DNA of 5,893 nt from Vulcanimicrobiota bacterium (GTDB lineage: Bacteria > Vulcanimicrobiota > Vulcanimicrobiia > Vulcanimicrobiales > Vulcanimicrobiaceae): positions 1 to 5,893 of the forward strand of contig PMFP01000111.1 of the NCBI GenBank assembly GCA_003155175.1, written 5' to 3'. Positions within the stretch are counted from its first letter, which is position 1; the number at the start of each line of letters is the position of its first letter. Below, piece after piece: positions 1-5,526 of this stretch. The notes under the pieces are model-generated. The model had not been told where the DNA came from, did not search any database, and saw nothing but the letters and a program-made list of their open reading frames with translations. Made by a program: the position numbers and the translations under genes.

Positions 1-815
1 GGTCGGCCGACGGCGTCTTCAATTTCGAGGGCGGCTGCTACGCGAAGGTAATCCGCTTATCGGCCTCCGCGGAGCCGGAGATCTGGGCCGCCACCCATCA
101 TTTCTCGACCGTGATCGAAAACGTGGCCTACGACGAGCGTACGCGCCGCCTGGACGTTGATTCCGAAGAGAAAACCGAGAACACGCGATCGGCCTATCCG
201 CTCGAGTTCATTCCGAACATCGTCCCCGGCAGCAAAGGCGGAAACCCGGACACGATCGTCATGCTCACGGCCGACGCGTTCGGCGTCCTGCCGCCGATCT
301 CTCGCCTCACGCCCGAGCAGGCGATGTACCACTTTCTTTCCGGCTACACGGCGAAGGTTGCGGGCACCGAGCGCGGCGTCACCGAGCCGCAAGCGACGTT
401 CTCGACGTGCTTCGGCGCGCCGTTCATGGTGCACCATCCGACCGTCTACGCCAAACTGCTGGGTTCGAAAATCTTCCATAACGACGTCGCCTGCTGGCTC
501 GTGAACACCGGCTGGACCGGAGGTCCGTACGGCGTCGGATCGCGCATGAAGATCGCGCACACGCGCGCCATGGTCAACGCCGCGATCGAAGGCCGCATCG
601 CGAGCGACTTCGCGACCGAACCGTTTTTCGGCCTGGCCGTTCCCAGGGCCGTTCCGGGCGTCCCCGGCGAGGTTCTCGATCCGCGGAACGCCTGGGCCGA
701 CAAGAGCGCGTACGACGCACAGGCAAAGAAACTGGCGACGCTGTTCTTCGAAAACTTCAAACGCTTCGACGCGCACGCATCCGAAGGCGTGAAAGCCGTC
801 GCGATCTCGCCCTAG
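1..815 (+). CDS. pckA: Phosphoenolpyruvate carboxykinase (ATP), C-terminal half (5' end outside window)
   Basis: Converts oxaloacetate and ATP to phosphoenolpyruvate, CO2 and ADP, the cytosolic entry step of gluconeogenesis. The reading frame is open from the left edge (first whole codon at base 3) and gives 270 residues; the family is about 520-540 long, so roughly half is visible. Family signatures in order, counted from the first visible residue: FNFEGGCYAK at 6-15, TENTR at 58-62 (its Arg is an active-site residue in the E. coli enzyme), LTADAFGVLPP at 88-98, YHFLSGYTAKVAGTERG at 109-125, and NTGWTGG followed by an R-x5-T element at 168-187 that matches the adenine-binding Arg and Thr. 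The P-loop (kinase-1a) motif and most metal ligands lie upstream, outside the window. The ATP-type rather than the GTP-type enzyme is clear from these motifs. The VOC-family gene follows 5 nt after the stop, so co-transcription is likely. No frameshift or missing key residue is seen. Confidence 0.97.
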   Translation, partial: SADGVFNFEGGCYAKVIRLSASAEPEIWAATHHFSTVIENVAYDERTRRLDVDSEEKTENTRSAYPLEFIPNIVPGSKGGNPDTIVMLTADAFGVLPPISRLTPEQAMYHFLSGYTAKVAGTERGVTEPQATFSTCFGAPFMVHHPTVYAKLLGSKIFHNDVACWLVNTGWTGGPYGVGSRMKIAHTRAMVNAAIEGRIASDFATEPFFGLAVPRAVPGVPGEVLDPRNAWADKSAYDAQAKKLATLFFENFKRFDAHASEGVKAVAISP

Positions 816-820
816 CCGAG

Positions 821-1270
821 ATGGACGCGCCGCGCCGCTTCGAAGGTTTCGACCACATCGACTGCCGCGTTGCTTCGCTCGCGGCAGTCGAGGACTTTTA
901 CGGCGCGCTCATGCCCGAGCTCGGCTTGCCGGTCCGAAGCCACTCGTACGTCGACGACGCGGGCGAGTGGCACGAACCCTCGCCCGAGCACCCCTACAAC
1001 ACGGTCGAATTCTTTGAAACGCCGCAACGAGGTCGAGCGGCCTTCTTCATCGGCATCATCGAGCGTCCCGGGCACGTCCCCGGCTCGACGCGCATCGCGT
1101 TTCGCGTTTCGGCAGAGCGCATGTACGAGATCGAACGCCGCCTGGGCGCGATGGGCGCACGGAACGTCCAGCGCGATGACGACATGGAGGCCTACCCGGC
1201 GATTTTCTTTGAAGATCCCGCCGGAACCAAACTCGAGTTGGTGGCGCGCCGGCCGGGCGACTCCGCTTGA
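821..1270 (+). CDS. VOC-fold (glyoxalase/bleomycin resistance/dioxygenase-like) protein
   Basis: A 149-residue protein with the two-module layout of the vicinal oxygen chelate superfamily. Module 1 runs roughly from residue 9 to 81 and opens with FDHIDCRV, where His12 sits at the usual first metal-ligand position. Module 2 runs roughly from 90 to 143 and ends with IFFEDPAGTKLELV, where Glu139 sits at the usual last ligand position. The residue that opens module 2, often His, is Arg91 here (RIAFRV), so the canonical metal site may be altered. An acidic and His-rich loop at 45-58 is a possible substrate lid. The ATG lies 5 nt after the pckA stop with only a weak purine stretch (CCGAG) before it, so translation is probably coupled. 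Its stop overlaps a possible TTG start of the next gene. Substrate cannot be told from sequence: lyase, dioxygenase, isomerase and drug-binding members share this fold. Confidence 0.85.
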   Translation: MDAPRRFEGFDHIDCRVASLAAVEDFYGALMPELGLPVRSHSYVDDAGEWHEPSPEHPYNTVEFFETPQRGRAAFFIGIIERPGHVPGSTRIAFRVSAERMYEIERRLGAMGARNVQRDDDMEAYPAIFFEDPAGTKLELVARRPGDSA

Positions 1271-1284
1271 TCACCCGCGACTCC

Positions 1285-1863
1285 ATGCAGCCCGCGATCG
1301 TCCGGAGGACGGCGTTCCTCCTCTGCGGGATGGCGGCGCTGCAGGGCGCCCTCATCCTAATTTTTCACGACGTGTTTCTTACGCCGCTACCGGCGAACCT
1401 AGCGAAAGTTCGGCCGGGGGCATGGATTCTCGCGCTCGCCGTCGCCGCGGCGTACGTCGCCTACAGCGCGGGCGCGTTGCCGGCCGTGCGTAAACATCTC
1501 TGGAATTTTTCAACGTTCAAACTCAGCGGGCTCGCCCTCGCCGTGCCGGCCGCCATTCTCGAAGAGGTATTCTTCCGGCAGTACGTGATGGACGCGCTCG
1601 CCCACGAAACCGCCATCATTCAGATTCTCGCGTCAGCGTTGACCTTCGGTATCGCGCACGCGATCTGGGGCATTCGCGGGGGATGGCGGGCGGCGGCGGG
1701 CGCCGTCGGATCGACGACGCTCATGGGCGCCGCGCTCGCCGTCGTCTATCTGGCATCCGGGCGCGCCGTTCTGCCCTGCGTCGTCAGTCATTTTCTCATC
1801 ACCGCCATCCTCGAGCCTTGGCTGCTCTATGCCTACGTCGAACGCTCGCGCGCCGCGGCATGA
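1285..1863 (+). CDS. CPBP (CAAX/Abi) family intramembrane metalloprotease
   Basis: A 192-residue polytopic membrane protein with about six hydrophobic segments, near residues 9-29, 47-63, 80-92, 112-130, 138-157 and 162-181. It carries the hallmarks of the CPBP family (prenyl-protein protease Rce1 relatives): motif 1 EEVFFR at 93-98 with the Glu pair and Arg, motif 2 FGIAH at 121-125, and motif 3 beginning with His169 (SHFLITAILEP). The family often has Asn or Asp four residues after this last His; here it is Thr173, followed by Glu177. The start is uncertain. A TTG at 1267 overlaps the VOC stop as TTGA and would add six residues; the ATG at 1285 is preferred as the stronger codon, although neither has a clear Shine-Dalgarno. 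Bacterial CPBP proteins act in peptide maturation, bacteriocin self-immunity or protein sorting, but no peptide substrate gene is evident nearby. Its stop overlaps the start of a micro-ORF as ATGA. Confidence 0.9.
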   Translation: MQPAIVRRTAFLLCGMAALQGALILIFHDVFLTPLPANLAKVRPGAWILALAVAAAYVAYSAGALPAVRKHLWNFSTFKLSGLALAVPAAILEEVFFRQYVMDALAHETAIIQILASALTFGIAHAIWGIRGGWRAAAGAVGSTTLMGAALAVVYLASGRAVLPCVVSHFLITAILEPWLLYAYVERSRAAA

Positions 1864-1946
1864 AGATCTCTCTCATCCAATTCTCGCCTGCGCTTAAGGC
1901 GCCGTTCATCACGCGGCAGCGTGGTGCTTGTAGAGTAAGCGCATGA
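1860..1946 (+). CDS. Possible 28-residue micro-ORF bridging two genes
   Basis: A short frame begins with MKISLIQFSP. Its ATG overlaps the protease stop as ATGA at 1860-1863, and its TGA overlaps the start of the Spy-like gene as ATGA at 1943-1946. This geometry is typical of translationally coupled genes. The first 19 codons mostly end in G or C like the neighbouring genes; the last eight mostly do not. The peptide is weakly amphipathic, has one Cys and shows no recognised domain. It could be a coupling leader peptide, the decayed start of a lost gene, or chance. No ribosome binding site is seen beyond the coupling geometry. The -10-like box at 1931 argues that the next gene can also be transcribed on its own. 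Confidence 0.2.
   Translation: MKISLIQFSPALKAPFITRQRGACRVSA
1908..1925. repeat. Short inverted repeat upstream of the Spy-like gene
   Basis: ATCACGC and GCGTGGT flank a GGCA loop, giving a 7-bp stem with one G-T pair as RNA. It sits immediately upstream of the -10-like box at 1931. It is not followed by a T run, so it is a poor intrinsic terminator for the upstream transcript. An operator for a dimeric regulator, or an mRNA 3'-end hairpin, is possible. A stem this short can also arise by chance in GC-rich DNA. Confidence 0.3.
1931..1942 (+). promoter_or_regulatory. Candidate -10 box of a leaderless promoter for the Spy-like gene
   Basis: TAGAGT at 1931-1936 fits the TANNNT pattern of -10 boxes found directly before leaderless genes, and it ends exactly 6 nt before the ATG at 1943. 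There is no convincing Shine-Dalgarno before that ATG. A recognisable -35 hexamer is not apparent. The same -10-to-start distance occurs before the sorbosone-dehydrogenase-like gene. The call rests on geometry alone. Confidence 0.35.
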
Positions 1947-2368
1947 CGTATTCACGACTCCTCCTGGCCTGCGCGCTGGCGCTCGCTCTCGGCGCGCCCA
2001 TCGCATCGCAGGCACAATCGCAACCCCAATCCGGCACGGCGCCGGCCGCTTCCACCTCGCCCCACGAACACCACGAGCACGGCATGATGCGCGCGGTGAA
2101 AGAACTCAATTTAAGCGACGCACAGCGCTCGCAGATCCAACAGCTGGTTCAGCAATACCGCCAGCAGCACCCCAAGGGCAGCACGCCCGATCCCCAAGCG
2201 CGCAAGGATCTGCGGGACAGGATCTTCGCAACCTTGACGCCGGACCAGCAGACGCAACTCAAGCAACGGCTCGCGCAGATGCGCGCCGAGCGCCAGACGC
2301 AGGGCGGCGCGGCGAACGGGAACGCAACCGCTCCGCCGGCTCCCGCTTCCACCCCGAACGCGCTCTAG
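1943..2368 (+). CDS. Spy/CpxP-like periplasmic protein with LTxxQ motif
   Basis: A 141-residue exported protein. Residues 1-24 form a signal peptide: Arg5, a Leu/Ala-rich core, and a probable signal peptidase I site after SQA at 22-24. The mature N-terminus is a Gln/Ser/Pro/Ala-rich linker that ends in a histidine cluster, HEHHEHGMM at 41-49. Two predicted helices follow: LNLSDAQRSQIQQLV at 55-69, and a charged helix at 83-96 leading into LTPDQQTQLKQRLAQM at 98-113. The LTxxQ element is the signature of Spy/CpxP/CnrX-type envelope-stress chaperones and metal sensors, which bind unfolded proteins or metals in the periplasm. The C-terminus is a low-complexity Ala/Pro tail. The His/Glu/Met cluster could bind a metal, which is inference. 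No envelope-stress two-component system or metal exporter is in view. Its stop overlaps that of the convergent HAD gene. Confidence 0.75.
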   Translation: MTYSRLLLACALALALGAPIASQAQSQPQSGTAPAASTSPHEHHEHGMMRAVKELNLSDAQRSQIQQLVQQYRQQHPKGSTPDPQARKDLRDRIFATLTPDQQTQLKQRLAQMRAERQTQGGAANGNATAPPAPASTPNAL

Positions 2369-2381
2369 CGAGCTCCGTCGG
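2354..2381. repeat. Imperfect inverted repeat centred on the shared stop codons of two convergent genes
   Basis: CCGA at 2354-2357 pairs with TCGG at 2378-2381, and GCTC at 2362-2365 pairs with GAGC at 2370-2373 around the TAGC loop that contains the overlapping stops. The 4-nt internal spacers are mostly mismatched. It lies where both convergent transcripts must end, so it might act as a weak bidirectional terminator or 3'-end stabiliser. There is no T run on either strand, and termination could equally be factor-dependent. Confidence 0.25.
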
Positions 2382-2844
2382 AATCTAGCACCAACGCGAC
2401 GCCGGGCGCCTGGGCTTCGAGCCGAAGGCTGCGAATCGCATCAACGGTAAACGACGCCGCGCGTGCGAAGCCGGCGTCCTTGCCGCGCAACACGGCCAGA
2501 ACGTCCATGCCCGCCGCGCGCCCGGCGGCGATTCCCGGACCGCTGTCCTCTACGACGAGACAGCGGTCCGGCCGCACGGCCAAGCGCCGCGCGGCCAAGA
2601 GGTAGCATTCGGGCGCGGGTTTTCCCGACTCGACGTCGTCCGCTACGATCATCTCGGGCGGAATCGCTAGACCCGCGCTGTTCACGAGATACCGCGCGAG
2701 CGGCCGCGGGCACGACGTTACGATCGCCCAGCGCACGCCGGCGATGCTTTCGAGAACGGCCGTCGCACCTTCGATCGCCCGCCCCGCGTCGTCGACGAGC
2801 GTTCCGAAGAGATCCAACAGCACGGCGTCGTACGCGATCCGCAT
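2365..2844 (-). CDS. Short, nearly cap-less HAD-superfamily hydrolase-like protein
   Basis: A 159-residue cytosolic protein with all four haloacid dehalogenase motifs. Motif I is DLFGTLVD at 11-18 with nucleophile Asp11. Motif II is Thr43 in AIVTSC. Motif III is Lys75 in GKPAPE. Motif IV is VVEDSGPGIAAG at 97-108 with Glu99 and Asp100. The GKPAPE and EDSxxGIxAGxAAGM wording resembles sugar-phosphatase and beta-phosphoglucomutase-type members, which normally have about 210-230 residues. The usual helical cap between motifs I and II is almost absent: only about 32 residues separate Asp11 from Thr43. Phe13 replaces the second motif I Asp that serves as general acid in phosphatases; L-2-haloacid dehalogenases also have an aromatic there. 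Phosphatase activity is therefore uncertain. The ATG has no clear Shine-Dalgarno. The gene is divergent from the sorbosone-dehydrogenase-like gene (80-nt gap) and its stop shares CTAG with the Spy-like gene. Confidence 0.85.
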   Translation of the reverse strand: MRIAYDAVLLDLFGTLVDDAGRAIEGATAVLESIAGVRWAIVTSCPRPLARYLVNSAGLAIPPEMIVADDVESGKPAPECYLLAARRLAVRPDRCLVVEDSGPGIAAGRAAGMDVLAVLRGKDAGFARAASFTVDAIRSLRLEAQAPGVALVLDSDGAR

Positions 2845-2889
2845 CGGACTCGCCCATTCGCCGCATCGCAGGAAACGCCGCTACAGCGT

Positions 2890-2924
2890 GTGACTTCCCA
2901 GCGCGGATGGGGTACAATCCCTGC
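2890..2924 (+). promoter_or_regulatory. Sigma-70-type promoter for a leaderless transcript
   Basis: The -35-like hexamer GTGACT at 2890-2895 is separated by exactly 17 bp from a strong -10 box, TACAAT, at 2913-2918. The GTG start codon follows 6 nt later, so transcription would begin at or beside the start codon and the mRNA would lack a Shine-Dalgarno. None is seen upstream of the GTG. The element lies in the 80-nt gap between divergent genes. I found no comparable promoter for the minus-strand HAD gene in the same gap. Confidence 0.6.
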
Positions 2925-4268
2925 GTGAGGCCGTTCCCGAAGACCATCGTCGCCCTAGCATTCTGCGCTCTCGCCGGAACGTCGTGCGCGGGCGGCGGTA
3001 CGACGCCCAACGCCGGAGCAAACGCGTCGCGCGCACTTCCCGGGTGGGGAGCGCCGGCTGCCGCGAAAGCGACTCCCACGCCGACGCCGAAACCGACGCC
3101 GACGCCCGTCCGCTCCGCGTGCGCGCCGGGCATTGCGCCGACTGCGCCTCCAGGATCGATTCCGGTGGCGGCGTCCGGCTTACGCGTGCCCGCGGGCTTT
3201 ACGATGGACGTGATTGCGAACGTCGGAAGCGCTCGCGAACTCGCGGTGTTGCCCGACGGGGACCTGCTCGTGGGCACTGAGGGAGCCACCATCTACATCG
3301 TGCCGAATGCGGAGGCGGCGGGCGCGGCGGGCAAGCCCGCAGCATTTGCCACCGTGAGCGATTCGCCAAACGCCGGCGTGGCGTTTGCGCCGGCGGTCTG
3401 CAAAGTCTTCTTCTCCACGCAATACGGCGTCTATGCCACGCCGTATAAGACGGGAGATCGAGTCGCCGAACGAGTCGCGAAAATCGCCGCCGTCCGTACG
3501 GGCGCGATCGCCCCACACTCCGACGGCGACGTCCACCGCTCGACCTCGGTTGCGTTTACGGGCAACGTGCTCTACGCGTCCGTGGGGTCCTCGTGCAACG
3601 CGTGCGTCGAAGTGGACCCGACGCGCGCTTCCATTCAAGAGATGACCGAGAGTGGAACCGGAATGAGGACGCGCGCGACGCGCATGCGCAACGCCATCGC
3701 ACTGACCGTCGACCCGGCGACCGGTCATCTTTGGGCCGGGGGCGCGGGCCAGGATAGCCTGCCGACCTATCATCCGTACGAATACTTCGACGACGTCACG
3801 TCGCACGCGGGCATTGCAGACTACGGGTGGCCCGAATGCGAAGAGAATCACGTCGCGTATACGAAAGGCGCGAACTGCGCCTCGACGGTCCAGCCGCTCC
3901 TCGTTCTTCCCGCCTATTCAACGATCGTCGGCGCCACGTTTTATCCCGCGGCTCAGACGGGCACGTATGCGTTTCCGGCGGCCTATCTGGGCGGCGTTTT
4001 CCTCGCCGCGCACGGCTCGTGGCACACGCCGGGCGGCTGCAACGTACCGCCGCGCGTCGCCTTCTTTCCCATGCGAGGCGGTCTTCCGCGAACCCCCGTC
4101 AACTGGGGAAACCCGAACGCGCAATGGACGCAATTCGTCGGCGGCTTTCAGCCCGGCTGCGCCGGCTCGACGCGAATCGGGCGCCCTACGGGCATCGCCG
4201 TCGGCCCCAAAGGCAGCCTCTTCCTGGCCGACGACCAGACCGGCAACATCTACCGCATTCGGCGTTAG
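2925..4268 (+). CDS. Exported sorbosone-dehydrogenase-like (PQQ-type beta-propeller) protein, probable lipoprotein
   Basis: A 447-residue protein related to L-sorbosone dehydrogenase and soluble PQQ glucose dehydrogenase, six-bladed propellers that oxidise sugars or aldehydes outside the cytoplasm. Residues 1-20 are a signal sequence ending in AGTSC, with Cys21 as likely lipidation site; Gly at -3 makes the lipobox imperfect. A Thr-Pro linker follows (50-61). The propeller starts near 84 (ASGLRVPAGF). Family landmarks are His204 in GDVHRSTSVAF, YASVGSSCNAC at 217-227 with a Cys pair, RMRNAIAL at 253-260, the DPATGHLW turn, YGWPEC at 300-305, HGSWH at 363-367, and the closing blade GRPTGIAVGPKGSLFLADD with GNIYRIRR. 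His204 and Arg255 lie where PQQ enzymes place catalytic and cofactor residues; cofactor use is inferred. GTG is chosen because of the -10 box just upstream; an in-frame ATG at 2907 would overlap that box. No PQQ synthesis genes are in view. Confidence 0.85.
   Translation: MRPFPKTIVALAFCALAGTSCAGGGTTPNAGANASRALPGWGAPAAAKATPTPTPKPTPTPVRSACAPGIAPTAPPGSIPVAASGLRVPAGFTMDVIANVGSARELAVLPDGDLLVGTEGATIYIVPNAEAAGAAGKPAAFATVSDSPNAGVAFAPAVCKVFFSTQYGVYATPYKTGDRVAERVAKIAAVRTGAIAPHSDGDVHRSTSVAFTGNVLYASVGSSCNACVEVDPTRASIQEMTESGTGMRTRATRMRNAIALTVDPATGHLWAGGAGQDSLPTYHPYEYFDDVTSHAGIADYGWPECEENHVAYTKGANCASTVQPLLVLPAYSTIVGATFYPAAQTGTYAFPAAYLGGVFLAAHGSWHTPGGCNVPPRVAFFPMRGGLPRTPVNWGNPNAQWTQFVGGFQPGCAGSTRIGRPTGIAVGPKGSLFLADDQTGNIYRIRR
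3072..3107 (+). repeat. In-frame ACGCCG hexanucleotide repeat encoding a Thr-Pro linker
   Basis: Six Thr/Pro-type codon pairs (one carries Lys instead of Thr), mostly ACG CCG, form a near-perfect 6-bp tandem repeat inside the sorbosone-dehydrogenase-like gene. They encode an extended tether between the lipid-anchor region and the propeller. Slippage here would change linker length in steps of two residues without breaking the frame. Confidence 0.7.
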
Positions 4269-4339
4269 CCGGCGTCAACGCTGATCGGCACTCGTCACGC
4301 CGTCGCGCTGTCCTTTGTGCGCATCAGGGTTACGAGGCT

Positions 4340-5296
4340 TCAGTAGTTTACCGAGGTAAGGAACTGCGTCAATGCGGTGTCGAACGCGTCGGGCCGATCG
4401 AGCATGACGAAGTGCCGGGACGGCGCGATGGCGAGAACGCGAGCCGTGGGAGCGCCGGCCAGCAGCGATTCGTAGAACGCCTGCGTCTGCGCTTGCGTGT
4501 AGTTTGTGGGCGGAACTGCGTCCGGTGGATTGTACGGCATGATCTCGAGAAACGGGATCGTGATCCGATTCAACGCGGGCCGCAGATCGGTGAGTGCGTC
4601 CTCGCTCGCCCATTCGCCGATCGACTTTGCGTCGCTGCGCGCCGCGTCGGCCGCCATCTCGTCCACGAGCGCGGGCTGGTTCGTTGCGACCGACGCCATG
4701 TACGTGCGCTCGGCGGAAAGTTCGCCGGCGGCATCGAGCCCCGCGAACGTGGCGTAGATCTGTTGCGCGACGGCTTGCCGCTGCGCCGGCGTCGCGTTTG
4801 CTAAGCCCGGAAACACCGGCAGGCCGTCAACGGCGACGATTCCGGCCAGCCGCTCGGGATGTTCCTCGGCAAGCGCGATCGCTAGCGTTCCCCCCAAACT
4901 GTGTCCGACGACGACCGGCTTGGAAATGTTTTTGGCCGCCAACAGCGCCCAAAAATCGCTCGCAAACGTATCGAAAAGCGGCGTCTTCTCCGACGGCGGC
5001 CGGCCGTCGAATCCCGGCAGGGTCAGGGAGTAGATCGTGTAACGGCCGGACCCGTCGCCGGCCAAGAGCGCGTCGATGGTGCCGTACCACGACCACGGAC
5101 CGGACGCCAGACCGGGAATCAAGACGACGCTGCGCGGACCGTGACCGTACACGTCGACGTGCAGCGTTCCGCTTTCGAACGACACGACGGCGGCGGGCGC
5201 GCTAGCGAGGGGCGCGGCGGACGCTATTCCAAAGCAGGCTGCGGCCAGCGTAAGCCCCGCGATCGCGACGACGCGAACGCCGTGGAATCCAAACAT
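4340..5296 (-). CDS. Secreted alpha/beta hydrolase
   Basis: A 318-residue alpha/beta-hydrolase-fold protein. Residues 1-28 form a signal peptide (Arg8, hydrophobic core 9-25, likely cleavage near ASAA at 25-28), so it acts outside the cytoplasm. The oxyanion-hole region is LIPGLASGPWSW at 59-70, a LPGFDGRP loop follows at 93-100, and the nucleophile elbow is VVGHSLGG at 129-136 with Ser133. The catalytic His is His295 in PSRHFVMLDRP. The acid of the triad is less clear: Glu251 and Asp259 are both near the usual strand-7 position. The region at about 160-230 is a helical lid rich in Ala. Substrate is unknown; esterase, lipase and peptidase members look alike at this level. A strong Shine-Dalgarno fixes the start. 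The gene follows the XRE regulator by 29 nt on the same strand, so it is likely in that operon. It converges on the sorbosone-dehydrogenase-like gene; the 71-nt gap has no clear terminator. Confidence 0.92.
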   Translation of the reverse strand: MFGFHGVRVVAIAGLTLAAACFGIASAAPLASAPAAVVSFESGTLHVDVYGHGPRSVVLIPGLASGPWSWYGTIDALLAGDGSGRYTIYSLTLPGFDGRPPSEKTPLFDTFASDFWALLAAKNISKPVVVGHSLGGTLAIALAEEHPERLAGIVAVDGLPVFPGLANATPAQRQAVAQQIYATFAGLDAAGELSAERTYMASVATNQPALVDEMAADAARSDAKSIGEWASEDALTDLRPALNRITIPFLEIMPYNPPDAVPPTNYTQAQTQAFYESLLAGAPTARVLAIAPSRHFVMLDRPDAFDTALTQFLTSVNY

Positions 5297-5305
5297 CTTT
5301 TATCG

Positions 5306-5314
5306 CCTCTCCTA
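5306..5314 (-). promoter_or_regulatory. Strong Shine-Dalgarno for the alpha/beta hydrolase
   Basis: On the minus strand TAGGAGAGG lies 9 nt upstream of the ATG at 5296. It is the only strong ribosome binding site in the window and shows that the organism uses Shine-Dalgarno initiation alongside the apparently leaderless starts. Confidence 0.75.
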
Positions 5315-5325
5315 CAGGTGCTCCA

Positions 5326-5526
5326 TCACTCGGCGGAATCCGCGTCGAAGATCTCCTCGACCGGTTTGGAAAAAACTCTGCTGATCCGAAACGCCAGAGG
5401 GAGGCTCGGCGCGTATTTGCCCGCTTCCAAGGCGACGATCGTCTGCCGCGCGACGCCGAGTTGATCGGCCAGTTCGGCCTGGGACCAGTCGTGCTCGGCG
5501 CGCAAGACCTTTAGCCGGTTCTTCAC
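5326..5526 (-). CDS. Small XRE-family helix-turn-helix regulator
   Basis: A 66-residue protein that is almost entirely one Cro/C1-type DNA-binding domain. It begins KNRLKVLRAEHDWSQAELAD; helix 2 covers about 15-24 and the recognition helix about 25-37 (VARQTIVALEAGK). It ends with the typical PSLPLAFRISRVF...VEEIFD segment. There is no sensor domain. The GTG at 5526 is chosen as start because it overlaps the stop of the membrane protein gene as GTGA and because known relatives begin with this MKNRLK-type sequence. An upstream ATG at 5541 would add five residues (MPSLP) and overlap more deeply. Neither start has a Shine-Dalgarno, so translational coupling is likely. Such tiny XRE proteins often sit beside a small membrane protein and probably repress their own operon. 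The hydrolase downstream is a candidate target or passenger. Confidence 0.88.
   Translation of the reverse strand: MKNRLKVLRAEHDWSQAELADQLGVARQTIVALEAGKYAPSLPLAFRISRVFSKPVEEIFDADSAE

Noticed and set aside
57..776. A 239-residue minus-strand open frame opposite pckA
   Set aside because: It is Arg/Gly/Val-rich with no recognisable domain and lies fully antisense to an unmistakable pckA frame; GC-rich codon bias readily creates such mirror frames.
2463..2924. A 154-residue N-terminal extension of the sorbosone-dehydrogenase-like frame
   Set aside because: The extension is Arg/Pro/Ser-rich low-complexity sequence antisense to the HAD gene and precedes a proper signal peptide; a promoter immediately before the GTG at 2925 supports the short form.
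2441..3292. A 283-residue minus-strand open frame across the HAD gene and the start of the propeller gene
   Set aside because: It is out of frame with both real genes, covers the divergent promoter region, and has shadow-type composition without any motif.
4269..4339. Possible intrinsic terminator between the convergent propeller and hydrolase genes
   Set aside because: Only 5-bp complementary pieces (such as CTGAT with ATCAG) are present, with long loops and no T run on either strand.
3827..4804. A 325-residue plus-strand open frame spanning the convergent junction
   Set aside because: It is very Arg-rich, has no domain, and overlaps the ends of two well-supported genes in other frames.
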